Assembly (NCBI RefSeq): GCF_001612985.1
Contig: NZ_BDBM01000052.1
Span: forward strand, 1 to 56,800
Length of the DNA stretch: 56,800 bases
Source of the DNA: Nocardia gamkensis NBRC 108242
Lineage (GTDB): Bacteria > Actinomycetota > Actinomycetes > Mycobacteriales > Mycobacteriaceae
Direction: 5' to 3'
Both the position numbers and the translations under genes were made by a program. Position 1 is the first letter of the stretch, and each line of letters opens with the position of its first letter. Shown here piece after piece: positions 17,260 through 26,453 of the stretch. The notes beneath the pieces were generated by a model. The model saw nothing but the letters and a program-made list of their open reading frames with translations, did no database searches and had not been told where the DNA came from.

Positions 17260-18042
17260 ATGGCCCCTGGTTTCCGTGCCCCGGTCGCGATGGCAGCCGG
17301 TCTGGCGGTTGCCTTCGGACCGGTAGCAGGCATCGCGCAGGCCGATCCGCCCGCGGCCGTCGTAGCCGATCCCGCTCTGCACCTGCGGGGGGTGCAGAAC
17401 GCCCGCGACATCGGTGGGTACCGCACGGCCGACGGCCGGATCGTGCGCACCGGTCTGGTGTTTCGCACCGGGCAGCTGAACAACGCGACGCCGGAGGATT
17501 TGGCCGCGCTGAGCGATCGCCGTGTGCGCTCCGTCCACGACCTGCGCACGGTCTACGAGCGGACGCTCGGGCCCGACCGGCTGCCCGCCGGCGCGACAGC
17601 GCACTGGGCCGACGTGATCGGCCAGGCTCCACCGGAGGTCATCGCCACCACGCTCACCGGTGGCGATGGGCTGTATCGCGCGTTCATCACAGCGCCGGGC
17701 GCGAACGAGGCTTTCGCCTCGGTGCTGCGCGACATCACCGGCGCCGACGGGGCGGTGCTGTTCCACTGCACCGCGGGCAAGGATCGCACCGGCTGGACGG
17801 CGGCGGTGCTGCTCACCCTGCTCGGGGTGGATCGGGCCACCGTCACCGAGGACTACCTGCTGTCCAACCGGTTCCGCAACGCGAGCCAGGACGATCCGCT
17901 CAACGGTGTCCAGGCGTCCTGGCTCGACGCCGCCTTCGACCAGGCGAACCTGACCTATGGCAGTTTCGACGCCTACGTCCGGGACGGACTGAGGCTCACC
18001 GACGGCGATATCGCCGCCCTGCGGGCCCGGCTGCTGGGCTGA
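17260..18042 (+). CDS. secreted tyrosine/lipid phosphatase, MptpB-like
   Basis: A 260-residue phosphatase with the CX5R loop HCTAGKDRTG: nucleophile Cys170, Lys174, Asp175, Arg176. The Lys-Asp inside the loop is the hallmark of the MptpB/LipA group that acts on phosphotyrosine, phosphoserine/threonine and phosphoinositides. The N-terminal NARDIGGYRTADGRIVRTGLVFRTGQL is also typical. Unlike cytosolic-type MptpB, this protein starts with a clear signal peptide (hydrophobic MAAGLAVAFGPVAGIAQA, cleavage probably after AQA near 28), so export is predicted. GGAG lies 8 nt before the ATG. Confidence 0.88.
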   Translation: MAPGFRAPVAMAAGLAVAFGPVAGIAQADPPAAVVADPALHLRGVQNARDIGGYRTADGRIVRTGLVFRTGQLNNATPEDLAALSDRRVRSVHDLRTVYERTLGPDRLPAGATAHWADVIGQAPPEVIATTLTGGDGLYRAFITAPGANEAFASVLRDITGADGAVLFHCTAGKDRTGWTAAVLLTLLGVDRATVTEDYLLSNRFRNASQDDPLNGVQASWLDAAFDQANLTYGSFDAYVRDGLRLTDGDIAALRARLLG

Positions 18043-18106
18043 GCGGCGTCTCGGCCGAACATCCACTTCGGGGGTCCCGGGCCGGGGCGTGCACTACGAT
18101 CCCGGC

Positions 18107-18850
18107 ATGGCGAAGTTTGAGACATGGGACGGCCTGGAACTCAATTACCGGGTCTGGGAGGGCGAGGGCGTCCCGGTCGTCCTTCAGCACGGGGTGGTCG
18201 CGGACACCAACGCGAACTGGATGAGCACCGGCGTGGTCGGGGCTCTGCAAGCCGCCGGGCACACCGTGGTCTCCCTGGACGCTCGGGGCCACGGTCGTTC
18301 CGGCAAGCCGCACGAGGCGGCGCGGTACTCGTGGCAGGCCATGGCGCGTGACGTGCGCGCGCTCTACGACGAGCTGGGCTTCGACGAAGTCGCGCAGGTC
18401 GGATACTCGATGGGCGGAGTGATCTCGCTGATGGTGGCCGCGACGGTGCGGCGGCTGGCCGTCGGTGGCATCGGTTCGGGTGTGCTGGACTGCGGCGGCG
18501 TCGACCGCCGCGTGATCGACCTGCCCGACCTGCAAGCAGCGATGACCGGCGACGGCGCGGGCGCGTCACCGACCGCGAAGATGTTCCGGGTGCTGGCCGA
18601 CGCGGTGGGAGCCGACGTGGACGCCATCCACGCGGTGGCGACGGGTCTCGACGACCGTCCCATCGAGACTCTGGCGGACATCACCGTGCCCGCGCTGGTG
18701 CTGGCGGGCGCCGACGACCCGTTCGCCGCCGAACCCGAGCGCCTCGCCACGGCGCTGCCGAACGGCGCGCTCGCCGTGGTGCCCGGCGATCACCTGATGG
18801 CGGTGGTGAACCCCGTGTTCCACACCGCGCTCGTGGATTTCCTGCGCTGA
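18107..18850 (+). CDS. alpha/beta-fold hydrolase
   Basis: A 247-residue cytosolic hydrolase. The nucleophile elbow is GYSMGG (Ser101), the acid probably the Asp in LAGADDPFAAEPE and the base the His in VVPGDHLMAV. LQHGVVADTNANW is the oxyanion-hole strand. Substrate unknown. The ATG at 18107 is preferred to the GTG at 18089 because TACGAT (18095-18100) is 6 nt upstream, so the mRNA is probably leaderless. Convergent with the acetyltransferase gene, with a 7-bp gap. Confidence 0.85.
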   Translation: MAKFETWDGLELNYRVWEGEGVPVVLQHGVVADTNANWMSTGVVGALQAAGHTVVSLDARGHGRSGKPHEAARYSWQAMARDVRALYDELGFDEVAQVGYSMGGVISLMVAATVRRLAVGGIGSGVLDCGGVDRRVIDLPDLQAAMTGDGAGASPTAKMFRVLADAVGADVDAIHAVATGLDDRPIETLADITVPALVLAGADDPFAAEPERLATALPNGALAVVPGDHLMAVVNPVFHTALVDFLR

Positions 18851-18857
18851 GCCGGAA

Positions 18858-19397
18858 CTAGAAGACCAGCCGCAGTACATAGTCGCGATGCATCTGGTTG
18901 CCGACGGTGAATGTCCTGGTGCCCACCTCGGCGAAGCCGTGCTTCGCGTAGAAGCGCCGTGCGCGCGCGTTCTCCTGGTTGACGCCGAGCCAGACGCCGG
19001 GATGCCCCTCGGCACGCGCCCAGTCCAGCGCGGCCTTCATCAGCGCGGTGGAGACCCCGGTGCCGTGGTGGCCGGGTAGCACGTACATCTTGCTGATCTC
19101 CACCATCGGGTGCGGCCCGACCGACTCCACCACCGCTGGGTCGGCCGGGCCGCCCGTCACCAGCATCGCGTACCCGACGATCTCGTCGTCCGCGACGGCT
19201 TTGAGCACGATCCTGGCCGGGTCGTTGAGGTATTCGCCGAAGCGTTCGCCCGACAGCGCTTCGCCGACGAAGACATCGATGTCGTCGGGCGTCGCCTCGG
19301 GCGGACACGCGAGCGGAAAGGTCGCCGCCGCGACGTCGCTGAGCGCTTCCGCGTCCCACAGCCCGGCCCGGTCGACGATGACTGGGAGGTTGCTCAT
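18858..19397 (-). CDS. GNAT-family N-acetyltransferase
   Basis: A 179-residue GNAT protein: EIVGYAMLVTGG (beta-4 strand), EISKMYVLPGHHGTGVSTALMKAALDWARAEG (acetyl-CoA-binding loop, motif A) and NARARRFYAKHGFAEVGTRTF (motif B). Acceptor substrate unknown. The start MSNLPVIVD at 19397 is immediately preceded by GGAGGT, which is too close for normal initiation, so the ATG six codons upstream at 19415 could be the real start. Position matches Rv2669. Confidence 0.85.
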   Translation of the reverse strand: MSNLPVIVDRAGLWDAEALSDVAAATFPLACPPEATPDDIDVFVGEALSGERFGEYLNDPARIVLKAVADDEIVGYAMLVTGGPADPAVVESVGPHPMVEISKMYVLPGHHGTGVSTALMKAALDWARAEGHPGVWLGVNQENARARRFYAKHGFAEVGTRTFTVGNQMHRDYVLRLVF

Positions 19398-19672
19398 ACC
19401 TCCATCAGAGCACATACCCAGCGCCGGAGGTGGCGGCCCACACCTTGGATGAGACACCCATAGCGCCGGCCCGAGGGACGATGGCGGCCATCGACAATGA
19501 ACACGGCATGGGCCGGACTCCTGCTGAGCGGCCCAGCGACCGTCACGGCGTGAATAGGAGAGTCCGGCGTGACTGTCGCTTCTCGCGCGCAGATGTAAAC
19601 ATACTTCTCATGTTCAAGAGCATGATTTTCAGTGCTGCCCGACCTGGCCGCGTCGCCCGCGAACCGCGGCGG

Positions 19673-20707
19673 ATGACCGGGCGATTCCGGGTGGCGTGCG
19701 CGGTGGTGACGGCCGCCGCTCTCGCGGCGGGCGCCGGTGCGGCGGGGGCCGACGGATCGGCGTCATCACCTGATCCGGTCGCTTCCGCGGGGTGTGCTGC
19801 GCCTGCGGCGGCGCCGGGGCGATCGACGCCGAGATTCGTCGCGGGCGACAGGGCCGGTACCTACATCCAGGACGTTCCCCGCACCGAGCAGGGGCGACCG
19901 GCACCTGTCGTGTTCGACCTGCACGGCTATCTCGAATCGGCGGAACTCGAGCACGTCGGCAGCGGTATCAGTGCGCTGGGGGCCGCCGAGGGGTTCGTGA
20001 CCGTCACCCCGCAACTCGAGCAACCGGGCCTACCCCGCTGGGACTTCGGTGAGGGCAGCGGGGACATCGCCTACCTGTCCGATCTGATGTCACACATCGA
20101 GTCGTCGCTGTGCGTCGACCGCCGCCGGATCTACGTCACCGGCTTGTCGATGGGCGCCTTCACCACCTCGTCGCTGGCATGTCAGCTCTCGGACCGGATC
20201 GCGGCGATCGCGCCGGTGGCCGGACTGCAGGACTTCGCGTGGTGCCGCACCGAGCGTCCGGTGCCCGTGGTCGCTTTCCACGGCACCGCGGATCCGATCG
20301 TCGCCTATACCGGCGGCACGGGTCCCAACGCCCGGTTCCTGCCTGCCCCGGACGGCTCGGGTTCGGTCGTGCGGCCGGACGCCGGAACGGGCCGCCCGGT
20401 GATCACCGGGCCGGGCCCGGAGAGCATTCCGGCGCAGGCGGCGGCATGGGCGCGCCGGAACGGCTGCGGACTCGACCCCATCGGGCGGCAGATCGCTTCC
20501 GACGTCACGCTGTCGAGCTATCCGTGCCCCGCTGGAAGCGCCGTCGAGTTCTACTCGATCATCGAGGGCGGCCACACGTGGCCGGGCAATCCGTCCGTGG
20601 TGTCGCCCGTGCCGTTGGTCGGCGCCACCACCGCGTCGATCAGCGCCGACGAGATCATGTGGGATTTCTTCCTGGCTCATCCGCTGGAAGGTCCCCTGCA
20701 CCGCTGA
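19673..20707 (+). CDS. secreted PHB-depolymerase-like esterase
   Basis: Exported esterase of the LpqC/poly(3-hydroxybutyrate) depolymerase group, about 344 residues. From the chosen start, MTGRFRVACAVVTAAALAAG is a clean signal peptide. The mature part shows VVFDLHGYLESAE (oxyanion His), nucleophile elbow GLSMGAFTT, acid in FHGTADPIVAYTGG and catalytic His in EGGHTWPG. Several Cys residues suggest disulphides. Longer starts at 19610 and 19622 are in frame and would add an n-region with RR; none has a good ribosome-binding site. Natural substrate unknown. Confidence 0.82.
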   Translation: MTGRFRVACAVVTAAALAAGAGAAGADGSASSPDPVASAGCAAPAAAPGRSTPRFVAGDRAGTYIQDVPRTEQGRPAPVVFDLHGYLESAELEHVGSGISALGAAEGFVTVTPQLEQPGLPRWDFGEGSGDIAYLSDLMSHIESSLCVDRRRIYVTGLSMGAFTTSSLACQLSDRIAAIAPVAGLQDFAWCRTERPVPVVAFHGTADPIVAYTGGTGPNARFLPAPDGSGSVVRPDAGTGRPVITGPGPESIPAQAAAWARRNGCGLDPIGRQIASDVTLSSYPCPAGSAVEFYSIIEGGHTWPGNPSVVSPVPLVGATTASISADEIMWDFFLAHPLEGPLHR

Positions 20708-20752
20708 GGGTCACGCGGAACCCACCGGCGGCCACCCGACCAGCACCCCGGC

Positions 20753-21982
20753 CTACCCCGCGCCGGACTCGGTGGGCTGGTCCAGCGTCTCCGGGCGGGG
20801 AGCGGTAGGCGCGCTCGCGACGCGCTGGGAGTGGAAGACGCGGGACAGGGCGATCAAAGCCACGGCGAACAGCAGCGGGATCACGAAGCCCGCGCGGTGC
20901 CCGGCACTCGCCGCCACCGCACCGACCACGCCGCCGCCCAGCAGGGTCCCCGCATAGTTGAACAGATTGAGACGCGCGATCAGCGCGTCGAGTTCCCGCC
21001 CCGTCGCCAGTTGCCCGGCCGCGCTGAAGCACAACGGCGCGATCACGGGCAGTCCGGCGCCCGCCACGAGGAAGCCCGCGATCGCGACGGCCGGACTCGG
21101 CGCGGCCACCACGAGCGCCAGGCCGAAACCCCCCATGCATGCCGCGGTACGCACCACCTTGCGCGGGCCGAAACGGCGCACCAGCGCATCGCCTGCGACC
21201 CTGGCGACCAGCGCCGTCCCCTGATACGCCGCGAAGGCGAGTGCCGCGGTCGCCGAACCGGCGAGCAGGTCGTCGGTGAGGTACAGGGCCGACCAGTTGC
21301 CCACCGCCAGGTCGACGGCGAAGACGAACGCCGCCGCGATCCCGAGTGCGAGATACGCGCGCAACGCGACGGCCGGCCCGGGTGCGGCGGTCTCGATGGG
21401 ACTGGTCTCGGCGTCCCGCGCGCCGAGCAGCCCCGGCCCGAGCGCCCAGCCGAGCAGCAGCACGATCGCCGCGGCCACCAGCAGCGATTCCCGCAGCGTC
21501 ACCCCCAGCGCCTCGCACCCCGAGACGAACAGCGCCCCGGCAATGGTTCCGGCGCTCCACGCGGCGTAGAACGACGACAGGATGAACGTCCCGTAGCCGT
21601 GCTGGATGAACACCGCCTGCATGTTGGTGCCCGCGTCGACGATCCCCACCGCGGTCCCGTAGCAGCCGAGCGCTGCCACCAGCAGGGCCGTGTTCGGGGC
21701 GAACGCCGCCGCCGAGCCGGTGACGGCCACGAGCAGCAGCCCGATCCGCACCGCCGCGCGGCTGGACCAGCGCAGCGCCAGCCGCTCCGCCAGCACGCTG
21801 CCGCCGCCCGCCAGCAACGAGATCAGCACCACCGAGACGGCGATCACCCCGTCCGAAAGGCCGAAATGCTCCTTCTGCTGCGGCAATTCGGTCAGCACGA
21901 CGGCGAGGAAGAAGCCCTGCGAACCGAACGCGAACGAGTTCGCGATCCGGGCGCGCCGCAGGACGGGCGCGATCGAACTCAT
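20753..21982 (-). CDS. major facilitator superfamily transporter
   Basis: A 409-residue integral membrane protein with about 12 hydrophobic segments. LAERLALRWSSRAAVRIGLLLVA corresponds to the loop 2-3 region and LVRRFGPRKVVRTAACMG to the loop 8-9 repeat of MFS carriers. The repeated GTNMQAVFIQHGYG and FYAAWSAGTIAGAL segments resemble FucP/YbjJ-type transporters. Substrate not inferable. The ATG at 21982 is supported by TACCCT 6 nt upstream on the minus strand (21989-21994). Divergent from the P450 gene. Confidence 0.87.
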   Translation of the reverse strand: MSSIAPVLRRARIANSFAFGSQGFFLAVVLTELPQQKEHFGLSDGVIAVSVVLISLLAGGGSVLAERLALRWSSRAAVRIGLLLVAVTGSAAAFAPNTALLVAALGCYGTAVGIVDAGTNMQAVFIQHGYGTFILSSFYAAWSAGTIAGALFVSGCEALGVTLRESLLVAAAIVLLLGWALGPGLLGARDAETSPIETAAPGPAVALRAYLALGIAAAFVFAVDLAVGNWSALYLTDDLLAGSATAALAFAAYQGTALVARVAGDALVRRFGPRKVVRTAACMGGFGLALVVAAPSPAVAIAGFLVAGAGLPVIAPLCFSAAGQLATGRELDALIARLNLFNYAGTLLGGGVVGAVAASAGHRAGFVIPLLFAVALIALSRVFHSQRVASAPTAPRPETLDQPTESGAG

Positions 21983-22150
21983 GGGCGCAGGGTAGCCGGG
22001 CAGTGGCGACGGCGCGCGGCGACCCCGGCCGGGGCGATCGGCCACGGTGATCGGACGGCACGTCCGGGCGCGCGGCCTGGCCGACACCGGTGATCGGTGT
22101 CACTATCGAAGGGCCGCAACAACACTCGCGAACCGAGGGGAACCGACCGG

Positions 22151-23383
22151 ATGAGAGAGCTGCCCGCGGACTTCTTTCACACCCCGCATGCCTTCTACCA
22201 GCAGTTGCGCGCCGAGGGGCCGGTGCACCGGATCCGCTTGCGTACCGGCGTTCGCGCCTGGCTGGTGGTCGACTACGACACCGCCAAGCAGGTGCTGCGC
22301 CATCCCGACGTCCGCAAGGACCCGCGCACTCCGGTGGGCGCCCACGCACGGCGATCAGCCTCGGGCGACAGCGGCGTCACCGCGGTCAACCAGCGCCTGA
22401 GCCATCATCTGCTCAACGCCGACCCGCCGCGGCACTCGCGGCTGCGCAAACTCGTCGCCCCTGCGTTCGCACCCGCGCGAACAGAGGCACTCGCGGCACG
22501 GATCGTGGCGATCGCGGAGGATTTGCTCGATGCGATGGATCGCACCGCGGGCGCAGGGCCCGTCGACCTGCTCGCTGAGTACGCCTTCCCGCTGCCCATC
22601 ACCGTGATCTGCGAACTGCTCGGCGTGCCGGTCGAGGACCGCGCGCGGTTCCGGGAGTGGTCGGCGGCCGTGGTGGACAGTCCCATGTCCACCCCGGAGA
22701 GTATGCGCACCGCGACCGACGCCATCGTCGACTACTTCGATGGGCTGATCGCCCGACGGCGCGCGCAGGGTCCGGGCGAGGATCTGATCTCGCAACTGCT
22801 GCTCGTCACCGAGGAGGGGGACCGGCTCAGCCACGACGAGCTGATCTCCATGGCCTTCCTGATCCTGGTGGCCGGTCACGAGACCACGGTGAACCTGATC
22901 GGCAACAGCGTGCTGGAACTTCTGGCCGATCCGTCCCGCTATCAGGCCCTGCGCGAGGACCCGGCGGGCGTCGCACCGCTGGTGGAGGAGATGCTGCGCT
23001 ACAACGGACCGGTCAATGTGGCCACCCTGCGGTACACCGCCGCGCCGGTGCGGCTGGGCGACAGCGTCATCCCGGCGGGTGAGCTGGTGCTGGTCTCGGT
23101 GGCCTCGGCCAATCACGACGAACAGCACTTCACCGCGCCCGGGGCATTCGACCCGGATCGCGGCGCGAACGGTCACCTGGCCTTCGGCCACGGCATCCAC
23201 TACTGCCTCGGGGCGGGTCTGGCCCGGCTCGAGGCCCGCGTCGCGCTGACCAGTCTGGTGCGGCGCTATCCGCTGCTGCGGCCCGCCTTCGACGACGTGG
23301 ACCTGCGGTGGCGGGAGAGCATCCTGATCCGCGGGCTGCTCGAGCTTCCCGTCGTTGCGGCGAGTGCGCCCGCAGTACGCTGA
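22151..23383 (+). CDS. cytochrome P450
   Basis: A soluble bacterial P450 of 410 residues. The haem-binding motif is FGHGIHYCLGAG with axial Cys352; the I-helix oxygen-activation motif is AGHETT; the K-helix ExxR is EEMLR. Overall pattern (HLLNADPPRHSRLRKLVAPAF split as landmark, LAFGHGIHYCLG) resembles CYP107-type enzymes. No ferredoxin or reductase gene is adjacent. It is followed at 58 bp by a flavin monooxygenase, suggesting a small oxidative module. GAGGGG lies upstream of the ATG. Confidence 0.92.
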   Translation: MRELPADFFHTPHAFYQQLRAEGPVHRIRLRTGVRAWLVVDYDTAKQVLRHPDVRKDPRTPVGAHARRSASGDSGVTAVNQRLSHHLLNADPPRHSRLRKLVAPAFAPARTEALAARIVAIAEDLLDAMDRTAGAGPVDLLAEYAFPLPITVICELLGVPVEDRARFREWSAAVVDSPMSTPESMRTATDAIVDYFDGLIARRRAQGPGEDLISQLLLVTEEGDRLSHDELISMAFLILVAGHETTVNLIGNSVLELLADPSRYQALREDPAGVAPLVEEMLRYNGPVNVATLRYTAAPVRLGDSVIPAGELVLVSVASANHDEQHFTAPGAFDPDRGANGHLAFGHGIHYCLGAGLARLEARVALTSLVRRYPLLRPAFDDVDLRWRESILIRGLLELPVVAASAPAVR

Positions 23384-23441
23384 AGAGCGGATTCGGTCGA
23401 CCGACTTTGCTGCGCGCCGCAGGCGACGTAGTCTCCTGCGC

Positions 23442-25001
23442 ATGACAAGCGGAAGCCGCATCGGGATCGTCGGTGCGGGTATCGCAGGTCTCGCCTGCGC
23501 GAAAGTGCTGAAACAGGAGGGTTTTCCGGTCGAGATTTTCGACCGCGCACCCGATATCGGTGGCGTGTGGAGCGCGACCCGGCGATACCCGGGACTGCAA
23601 ACGCAGAACTCCAAGGACACGTATCACTTCTCCGACTTCCCCATGCCCGCCGACTACCCGCGCGTCCTCGACGGGCCGCAGATGCAGGCCTATCTGGCCG
23701 CCTACGCCGAGCACTTCGGGCTGACCGAGCACCTGCGGTTGCGCACCGAGGTGGTGGCCGCCGATCCGGTGGACAGCGGCTGGTTGCTGGAAATTCGCGA
23801 CGAGAGCGGAATTCATCGGGCCTCGTGCGACCACCTGGTGATCGCCAACGGCATCTTCAGCGACCCGGCGATGCCGGAGTATCGCGGCGCGGACTGGTTC
23901 CGCGCGGCGGGCGGGCGCCTGTGCCACTCCTCGGAGTTCACCGATCTGGAGTCGGTGCGCGGCAAGTCGGTCGTCGTGGTGGGTTACGGCAAGTCCGCCT
24001 GCGACATCGCCACCGCGGTCAGCGAGGTCGCGGCCTCCACCTCGGTGGTGGCCCGGCGGCTGCTGTGGAAGATGCCGCGCAAGCTGGCCCGGGTGATCGA
24101 CTACGAACGGCTGATGCTGACTCGCTTCGGTGAGGCGCACTTCCATTACCTGCGGCCGCGTTGGATGGACCGGTTCCTGGACGGACCGGGGGAATCGGTG
24201 CGGATCAGCAACTTCGACCTGATCCAGGAGCTGGTCACCAAGCACTCCCACCTGCGCGAACTCGGTCTGGTGCCCGGCGGGCGGTTCGAGGAGATCGCCG
24301 ACAGCACCGTCGGCCTGGTCAGCGAGGGCTTCTACGAGCAGGTGGCCAACGGACGCATCACGGTGCACCGGGACACGACGATCACCGAGATGGGCGGCGG
24401 TCCGAAGGCGGCGCCCGGGATCCGGCTGTCCAACGGGCAGGTGCTGCAGGCCGACGTCGTGATCTGCGCGACCGGATTCCAGCAGCGCGTGCCCTTCCTC
24501 ACGCCGTACATCCAGCGCAGGCTCACCGACGAGCACGGCAACTTCCGCCTGCACCGCCAGATCCTGCCGCTCGAGGTCCCGAACCTGACCTTCGCCGGCT
24601 ACAACTCGTCGGTCATCAGCACGCTGAACGCCGAGGTAGCCGCGCACTGGACCGCAGCGCTGCTCACCGGAAGGCTCGATCTGCCGCCCGCCGAGAATCT
24701 CGACGAGCAGATCGACGCCCGCCTGCGCTGGATGGAGGAACGCACGCCCGGCCACCACGCACACGGCACGGCGGTCGTCCCGTTCTCCATCCAGAACATC
24801 GACGAGATGCTCGGCGACCTGAAGTTCCGCCTGCCCCTGCACACGCGTCTGGCGCAGGTGTTCCGCCGGATCAAGCCGGAGTCCTACCGGGGACTGGCCA
24901 CCCGCCGCAAGCCGGGGCGGGGACCGGCGGCACCGCCGACCACCCCGATCGAGGCGGAACTGCTTCCCTACGAGGGCGGCGGCGGCCGGGTCAACCACTA
25001 G
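23442..25001 (+). CDS. flavin-containing monooxygenase
   Basis: A 519-residue FAD/NADPH monooxygenase of the FMO/Baeyer-Villiger superfamily. FAD motif GAGIAG (11-16), GGVWSATRRYPGLQTQNSKDTY (flavin-containing monooxygenase landmark, first part), second nucleotide-binding motif VVVVGYGKSACDIA and ICATGFQQRVPF. The start at 23442 lies 7 nt after TAGTCT (23429-23434), so it may have its own leaderless promoter despite following the P450. Substrate unknown; the long C-terminal extension after about 430 may be a lid or dimer element. Confidence 0.9.
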   Translation: MTSGSRIGIVGAGIAGLACAKVLKQEGFPVEIFDRAPDIGGVWSATRRYPGLQTQNSKDTYHFSDFPMPADYPRVLDGPQMQAYLAAYAEHFGLTEHLRLRTEVVAADPVDSGWLLEIRDESGIHRASCDHLVIANGIFSDPAMPEYRGADWFRAAGGRLCHSSEFTDLESVRGKSVVVVGYGKSACDIATAVSEVAASTSVVARRLLWKMPRKLARVIDYERLMLTRFGEAHFHYLRPRWMDRFLDGPGESVRISNFDLIQELVTKHSHLRELGLVPGGRFEEIADSTVGLVSEGFYEQVANGRITVHRDTTITEMGGGPKAAPGIRLSNGQVLQADVVICATGFQQRVPFLTPYIQRRLTDEHGNFRLHRQILPLEVPNLTFAGYNSSVISTLNAEVAAHWTAALLTGRLDLPPAENLDEQIDARLRWMEERTPGHHAHGTAVVPFSIQNIDEMLGDLKFRLPLHTRLAQVFRRIKPESYRGLATRRKPGRGPAAPPTTPIEAELLPYEGGGGRVNH

Positions 25002-25481
25002 GCCTCCGTTGCCGCCCCGGCCAGGCGGCGATCCGCCCTGTGGTGGGGTATGTAGCGCGCAGGTGATCCGGCGCGCCGGTTCCGGTTCCATCGTGCGACG
25101 CGGTAGGCGGCGGGCAGATCGCCGCCCCGCGCGCAGCGACTCCTCCGGTCGCCGGTCAGCGGAGGGGTGTGTGCGCACAATTGCATCGACTGCCGAACTC
25201 GGGCGTCGTCCGACGAAATCGTGCCGGGGTGTCGGGCAAGTCGCGGGGCTCGGTGCGAATAGCCGTTTCCGACGTCGTCGCCCGAGCGGCCCATGGCCGA
25301 CGTGCGTGGTGCATATCCGGAGGTCATCGGGCACATGAACACGAGGGACGGCGTTATGGCGTGCTCGATCGTGGACGATTTGGTCGACGACTGTCCGGAG
25401 TTGCCGCCCGGGTGCGACTCGCCCCCGCTTGTCGCCCGCGCAATACCGGGGCCCGCTGTTTGCGTTGGCGATAATCCAAGG
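25002..25481. other. 480-bp intergenic region before the LysR gene
   Basis: No convincing gene is seen on either strand. A palindrome TGTGCGCACA lies at 25170-25179. The right end carries a near-consensus -10 hexamer GATAAT (25470-25475) 6 nt before the LysR GTG. Confidence 0.5.
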
Positions 25482-26453
25482 GTGGAAGCGCTGGACATGA
25501 ATCTCCTCGTGGCCCTCGACGCACTGCTGGACACCCATAGCGTCACCCTGGCCGCGCAGCGCCTACACACCTCGCCGCCCGCGATGAGCCGGACGCTGGC
25601 CAGATTGCGCGGCGTGCTCGGCGACCCGTTGCTCGTGCGCGCGGGTCGCAACCTGGTGCCGACACCACGGGCACTGGAATTGCGCTACGAGGTCAGCACA
25701 CTGGTCGAGCAGGGACGCGCGCTGCTGACACCGCGCGACGACCTCGACCCCGCGGCGCTGCGCCGGACGTTCGGCGTGCAGGCGGGCGACATGGTGCTCA
25801 CCGAACTGGCCGGGCCCCTGCTGTCGGCCGTACGCGCCCAGGCGCCGGGCGTCACGCTGCGCTTCCTGTCCGACTCCCTGGAGGGCACCGCCGCGTTGCG
25901 CGACGGACGTGTCGATCTCGAAGTGGGAGTGATCGACCACACCGACCCGGAGACCACCGTGCGCAGAGTGCTCACCGACCGCGTGATCGGCGTCGCCGCC
26001 GCAGACCACCCCCTGGTCACCGATCGCGTCACCGTCGCCGCGTACGCCGCCGCACCGCATCTGAGCATTTCGCGCAACGGCCGTTCGCACGGCCCTATCG
26101 ACGACCGTCTCGCCCTGCACGGCCGCACCCGGCGAGTGGTCGCCACCGTGCCGACACTGACCAGCGCGCTGTTCGCGGTGCGCGGCACCGACCTGGTCTG
26201 CTCCGCGCCCGCCATGCTGAGCGCCGCCACGCTACCGGCGATCGGATTGGGCGCCTTCGAGATACCGCTGCCGCTGCCGGAGGCCGCGATCGGGATGGCG
26301 TGGCATCCGCGCAACACCGCCGACGGAGGGCATCGCTGGCTGCGCGACCTCGTCCAGGAGATCCTGCTGCGTTCGGCGGGCGCGGCGCGTCCGCCGAAGC
26401 GGCGGCGCGTCAGAGTGGCTCAGGACACCGGCGGCGGGCTGGAGAGCCGGTAG
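25482..26453 (+). CDS. LysR-family transcriptional regulator
   Basis: A 323-residue regulator. N-terminal helix-turn-helix is MNLLVALDALLDTHSVTLAAQRLHTSPPAMSRTLARLRGVLGDPLLVR (landmark pieces), followed by the substrate-binding domain beginning about residue 90. The GTG at 25482 is preferred because GATAAT (25470-25475) is 6 nt upstream; ATG at 25497 is the alternative. Effector and targets unknown; the flavin monooxygenase immediately upstream is in the same orientation, not divergent, so it is not the obvious target. Confidence 0.87.
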   Translation: MEALDMNLLVALDALLDTHSVTLAAQRLHTSPPAMSRTLARLRGVLGDPLLVRAGRNLVPTPRALELRYEVSTLVEQGRALLTPRDDLDPAALRRTFGVQAGDMVLTELAGPLLSAVRAQAPGVTLRFLSDSLEGTAALRDGRVDLEVGVIDHTDPETTVRRVLTDRVIGVAAADHPLVTDRVTVAAYAAAPHLSISRNGRSHGPIDDRLALHGRTRRVVATVPTLTSALFAVRGTDLVCSAPAMLSAATLPAIGLGAFEIPLPLPEAAIGMAWHPRNTADGGHRWLRDLVQEILLRSAGAARPPKRRRVRVAQDTGGGLESR

